From the NCBI GenBank assembly GCA_019096195.1, contig JAGTXK010000239.1, positions 186,001 through 250,000 of the forward strand: a DNA stretch of 64,000 bases, in the 5' to 3' direction. The DNA is from Boletus sp. NGJ (lineage: Eukaryota; Basidiomycota; Agaricomycetes; Boletales; Boletaceae). The first letter of the stretch is position 1. The number at the start of each line of letters is the position of its first letter. Below the pieces are notes generated by a model that searched no databases, had not been told where the DNA came from, and saw nothing but the letters and a program-made list of their open reading frames with translations. Positions 61,691 through 64,000 of this stretch are shown piece by piece. The translations under genes were made by a program, and so were the position numbers.

Positions 61691-64000
61691 TCAATCCCAA
61701 TTTATCCGTTGAGTGTACTCTCGTATACGAGAGACGACGTTCTCTTCAATCTCGTGACCGACGCCAGTGGCAACTTTGAGAATAATCTCGTTCAGAGTCG
61801 TGGATCCAAGAATATCGACGTGATCACTCGTATTGGCACCACCGCGAGGCATGTTCAGCACAGGGCGGTGAGGAAGCTGTCGAAGCAGGGGAAAATCCAT
61901 TTTAGTGGATAACACGTCTATATCAATCAATCACCGCACCTCCACGGTCGTAATGTTGATTCTTCCAGGATTCCATCGAGGACGCTTCCACCCCTCGACA
62001 CACATTGCGCCCATGCTTAAAAGACTGACCGTCCCATCACCTTCTCCCATCTTCACGCCGTTGCGTACCTGTATGACCACTGTTAAGAACATCCACGAAT
62101 CGCCCTCGAAATCTCATGCCTTGGGAGTCAGGTTCTCGTTCGTGTACTCTGCATCGATCCAACTTGAGCGGAGTCGAGAAATGTAATCCGATGGGGGACG
62201 AGCAGAACTGTCGGTCTCCGCTTCATGTTCCTTTGGCAGTTCTGTATCTACCAGCGACTCGCTTGGCACTTGTTGGGCGTGAGCATACCTGCCAGTCGAG
62301 AATAATCAGCCTAGATTGCGCACGGTCATTACGTCGACGTGACATACATGTAAGACCGCTAGGACAGCTAAAATTAACCCAGCATGGAAAAGTCCACAAT
62401 GACGGTACACACCTCCGTTTCCTTTCCGTGCCCATAGACACAGATGAATTTCATCGATGGGGCATTAGGAAGCCTTTCGGGCACGACCAATAAGTCAAGT
62501 CATTCCTAGAAACAGTTACCCAAATACCTTATCTCAAGGGGATTGGTCCATTTCCTATTGTCAAAGTTATTCCTCGCCAAGACTTCCTCATCACGTTCGA
62601 TCCCAAAGGAGTAATTCGTTGATATCATTTTCTGCCATCCCAAGGAATTCAATTTGTGGATCAAGTGCGATGTCAAATGAAATTGCCCGAACCTGAAAGC
62701 TGCTTGGCGTGCGTTCGAGAATCCAGTTCCCCACCATTTCCGCCGTCATATTCTTTGTTTGTTCTGCAACACCCACGCCGTGTGCAACCATTTCTCGGCG
62801 GAAAGAGATGAGAGCGCCATGCGAATGGGAAGCTTCACATTCGTCACATTCATCATCTGGTGCCCATGTCTCGTTGCCCCATATGGTATCTCCTCCCTTG
62901 GGGTAACGACAATGAGATCTGTGATTGTTATGTTCCATGGGAGCTGTACCTTAACCCAAAGGCTCGCACTTCCAGCCCAGCTACGGAACAGCTGTTGACG
63001 TTCACTCCTGGAGAAGAAGCGTTCAAGCACTAGGTCGGGCACGAGGTTATCGTGTCAGACTTGTATATCTATATCCTCCTGGCACTGACCATAGGCTCCT
63101 GCAGGATTCATTTCCACGGTGTCTCTCATCTCTCCGGAAAGGAAAGCGGACATTGCCTTTGTCTGAGTGCATGGTTGATATCATGGTTACCATGGTTTTA
63201 GGTAAAGCTCTCAGCAGATGCTCACTGTACCCTGTACCCTGGTCAGATATGACACATAATCGACGAAATGTCGCATACCAAGTATGCTCCACCAATGCTG
63301 AGAAAGGTTTCAATGTGGTTCTGAAGATAATGTAAACCTTCAAATGAAGCTGCGTGGTAATACTGACCTCCACCCAGTCAGGGCCACCACCTCCGTGTAC
63401 AGAAGACTCTACCCATTTGAAACTAACGTTGTTAGATTCAATCACCCGGTACTAAGACTGCCAAAGAGCACGAACAAGTACTGTCACAATAAGGTCAGCG
63501 TTCTTGTTGACAAGAGATGTATATTAGAATACTCACAAGTGCGACCTAAGCCAACCTCCAATGAGCATGGAATAAGTCAATAACAAAGCTTTACGCACAG
63601 TGGAGCCCATGGAGTGAGCGACTATGACCACTTTTTTGCCTTGGCGCTTTCTACGTTGAGACACGACAGCTACCGTGGAATCATCTCACTGTTGATTGCG
63701 AACTTACTTGAGACCCTCGATCATAACCTTCAATTTGGAAAAGTAGCCATCTCGTTCTTCGAGATTCCACATGGACAATCGCCAATCATATGCTGCGAGA
63801 TAAAGGTTGTTCGTGTCGTAATCCACAACCGCAAGATTTTCAATAATCTTGGCCCTAATGGACTGGTAGATGAGTATATAGCTCTAATTCGAGACGTCGA
63901 AACCCGAACCAGATCCAGTATCCTGTCATAAAACTACTGGCGGCGTTGATACCCTCCGCTGCTCGAACTTTTGCACCCAGGGTGTCGAGGCCAGTGTCCG
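61691..64000 (-). CDS. LRO1: Phospholipid:diacylglycerol acyltransferase (PDAT), 5' end beyond the window
   Basis: ER enzyme of the LCAT-like family that makes triacylglycerol by moving an acyl chain from a phospholipid to diacylglycerol. The right edge cuts it within TGLDTLGAKVRAAEGIN, so the N-terminus and membrane anchor lie outside. Inside are FMTGYWIWF, the nucleophile elbow VVIVAHSMGST (Ser, about 63600-63620), GGGGPDWVE, LERFFSRSERQQLFRSWAG, PKGGDTIWGN and WAPDD, the region before the active Asp (62000-62460), and the C-terminus RGGANTSDHVDILGSTTLNE with its active His, ending EYTQRINWD. Many short introns break the frame as expected. Divergence from the halogenase is not seen: both are on the minus strand, about 360 bp apart. 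Assignment is firm. Confidence 0.9.

Overview
This window looks like a gene-dense piece of a filamentous basidiomycete genome, probably Agaricomycotina. Evidence: many short introns (about 45-100 nt) with GTRNGT-type donors and C/TAG acceptors; a fused GATase-IGPS-PRAI tryptophan gene of the basidiomycete TRP1 type; polyporopepsin-like aspartic proteases; and a NoxR/Slt2/Spa2 set typical of hyphal fungi. No bacterial operons, CRISPR arrays, rRNA or convincing tRNA genes were seen. I saw no LTR or virus-like element. All names come from reading motifs by eye; no database search was possible.

Layout. 0-4 kb: a flavin monooxygenase gene (-) and, upstream of it, a lone exon resembling the N-terminus of deoxyhypusine synthase. 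4-13 kb: the polarisome scaffold Spa2 (+) and an Ams2/Spt21-type protein (-). 13-18 kb: two divergent, closely related GT61 glycosyltransferase genes forming an inverted duplication, with a small inverted-repeat element in the shared promoter. 19-25 kb: a sugar/phosphate-type MFS transporter with an in-frame stop, a PXR1/PINX1-like G-patch protein, and a steryl-ester-type lipase. 25.7-27 kb: one aspartic protease. 28-31 kb: the NADPH-oxidase regulator NoxR. 31-35 kb: mostly without recognisable genes. 35-43 kb: TRP1, a Fic-domain protein and a deaminase-fold-like protein, all on +. 43.6-50.3 kb: a broken F-box/LRR gene, the cell-wall-integrity MAP kinase Slt2, a 0.9-kb hAT-like non-autonomous transposon, and transcription factor IIIA. 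50.5-58.4 kb: a membrane-anchored SGNH/PC-esterase-like protein and a tandem array of three more aspartic proteases. 59-64 kb: a flavin-dependent halogenase and the 3' part of phospholipid:diacylglycerol acyltransferase, which runs off the right edge.

Functional threads. Spa2, Slt2 and NoxR all act in polarised growth and cell-wall signalling, but they are tens of kilobases apart and linkage alone does not show joint regulation. The four aspartic proteases share exon structure and, in three cases, a TATA-like box 45-55 bp before the ATG; they are a recent secreted-protease expansion. The most interesting points are the GT61 inverted pair with an apparent gene-conversion tract running across an exon-intron border, three well-supported GC-AG introns, the 42-bp perfect terminal repeats of the hAT-like element, the repeat-rich insertions inside the PRAI domain of TRP1, and adjacent Fic and deaminase-like genes.
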